Shown here one piece after another: positions 5,940 through 6,473 of a stretch of DNA of 6,473 bases. The stretch is from the NCBI GenBank assembly GCA_017561105.1, contig JAFZDR010000111.1, forward strand, positions 1 to 6,473, given 5' to 3'. Positions within the stretch are counted from its first letter, which is position 1, and each line of letters starts with the position of its first letter. This stretch comes from Alistipes sp. (GTDB lineage Bacteria > Bacteroidota > Bacteroidia > Bacteroidales > Rikenellaceae). The position numbers and the translations under genes are program-made. Under the pieces are notes generated by a model that worked only from the letters and a program-made list of their open reading frames with translations, was not told the origin of the DNA and searched no databases.

Positions 5940-6473
5940 TTAAAGTCCCAACTTTTTGCGAATAGCCTTTGGTACCGCATTCTTATTCACCATAATCTCC
6001 ATAGTCTTGTACTCAACATATGGGCGAGAGAAGTAGTAGTAACCCTCGTATGGTGGACGAACATCCCAAGAGTTCTTAACCTTGAAGAATGGATTGCCAT
6101 TCTGGTCGGTTGCAGTACCAATAATAACCATACCATGGTCGTCGGTATTCTCGTAGTTGTCGAACGCCTCCTGACGCATAAGCTGGGTGATTTTCTTCTC
6201 CTTAACAGGCTTATCAAAGCTATAGAGCTCCTTCGCACGCTCCTGATCCGAAAGACGACCCCAACGCTCAGCCTCGGTACCACTCATGCTCTCGATATTA
6301 TCCTCAGGAATGATACCGATAGCCTTGGTACGGTGGAAACCCTTCTCCGAAACATCGGCAGCCCAACCTACCGAGTAGTTATTTGCAAGGGCGTTATCAA
6401 CAATCTGCATCAACTCGTCGAGTGGTACATTGTACGCCTTCTCCCACATCCAGTTGTCAGGCACCTCAACGAT
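5940..6473 (-). CDS. C1B cysteine peptidase (bleomycin hydrolase/PepC-like), C-terminal part
   Basis: The frame is open to the right edge (I-V-E-V-P-D-N-W), so the GTG at 6464 is an internal valine and not the start; at least half of the gene lies outside. The visible 177 residues match the C-terminal half of papain-like peptidase family C1B, which trims peptides from the N-terminus. Counting from the edge, the marks are EVPDNWMWEKAYNVPLDEL (3-21), NNYSVGWAADVSEKGF (31-46), TDDHGMVIIGTA (110-121) with catalytic His113, and FFKVKNSWD (129-137) with catalytic Asn134. GYYYFSRPYVEYKTMEI and AIRKKLGL close the protein. The catalytic cysteine and any signal peptide are beyond the window. Most relatives have NSWG; here Asp follows Trp, a mild oddity. 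Hairpins downstream probably end the transcript. Confidence 0.9.
   Translation of the reverse strand: MVEVPDNWMWEKAYNVPLDELMQIVDNALANNYSVGWAADVSEKGFHRTKAIGIIPEDNIESMSGTEAERWGRLSDQERAKELYSFDKPVKEKKITQLMRQEAFDNYENTDDHGMVIIGTATDQNGNPFFKVKNSWDVRPPYEGYYYFSRPYVEYKTMEIMVNKNAVPKAIRKKLGL

Noticed and set aside
5843..5965. 40-codon plus-strand ORF preceded by AAGGAG
   Set aside because: The Shine-Dalgarno-like bases touch the ATG with no spacing, this phylum rarely uses them, and the frame passes through the hairpins and into the antisense of the peptidase gene.
6462..6464. GTG as start of the C1 peptidase
   Set aside because: The frame continues upstream to the edge as I-V-E, matching the conserved EVPDNW block of the family, so this codon is internal.
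1..6473. CRISPR array, tRNA or rRNA gene, insertion sequence, phage or defence genes
   Set aside because: No regularly spaced repeats, no cloverleaf or rRNA signature noticed, and no transposase, integrase or defence-type domain in any frame. The content is housekeeping plus a few exported proteins.

Overview
The window looks like an ordinary chromosomal stretch from a Bacteroidota, most likely a Bacteroidales gut-type organism. Three things suggest this. Several genes are preceded by TAnnTTTG boxes, the -7 element of the Bacteroidetes primary sigma factor, and one of these has a perfectly spaced TTTG -33 box. Shine-Dalgarno sequences are absent, with A/T-rich leaders instead. The gene families (DUF4252-like protein, GH129/DUF5696-like hydrolase, bleomycin-hydrolase-type C1 peptidase, secreted TPR protein) are common there. 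A Rikenellaceae/Alistipes-like source is possible but cannot be proven from this sequence.

Layout, left to right: (1) A minus-strand gene fills 1-1313 and runs off the left edge. It encodes the N-terminal 437 residues of an exported GH101/GH129-related (DUF5696-like) glycosidase. It has no stop inside the window, so it is easily missed by callers that need a complete ORF. (2) A compact junction at 1330-1401 holds the aspS terminator, the glycosidase promoter and a 7+7 inverted repeat. (3) aspS (1481-3235, minus) encodes aspartyl-tRNA synthetase. (4) It is divergent from tadA (3297-3743, plus), the tRNA adenosine deaminase, and the two -7 boxes face each other across a near-symmetrical 33-bp promoter. 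(5) The clearest promoter of the window begins inside the tadA tail and drives a secreted, alanine-rich TPR protein (3806-4774, plus). (6) A shared hairpin terminator (4795-4823) separates it from a convergent minus-strand pair: an MmcQ/YjbR-family protein (5375-5773) followed after 31 bp by a DUF4252-like exported protein (4834-5343). (7) An intergenic stretch with two hairpins leads to the C-terminal part of a bleomycin-hydrolase/PepC-like cysteine peptidase (5940-6473, minus), which runs off the right edge.

Functionally, aspS and tadA both serve translation: one charges tRNA-Asp, the other makes the wobble inosine of tRNA-Arg(ACG). Sharing one promoter region could link their expression. 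The other genes show no obvious common pathway. I see no mobile element, CRISPR array, rRNA or tRNA gene, phage gene or defence module, and no convincing new multi-gene system. The most interesting items are the edge-truncated glycosidase, the tightly packed regulatory junctions, a possibly leaderless mmcQ-type gene, and a two-tier hairpin at 5862-5908.
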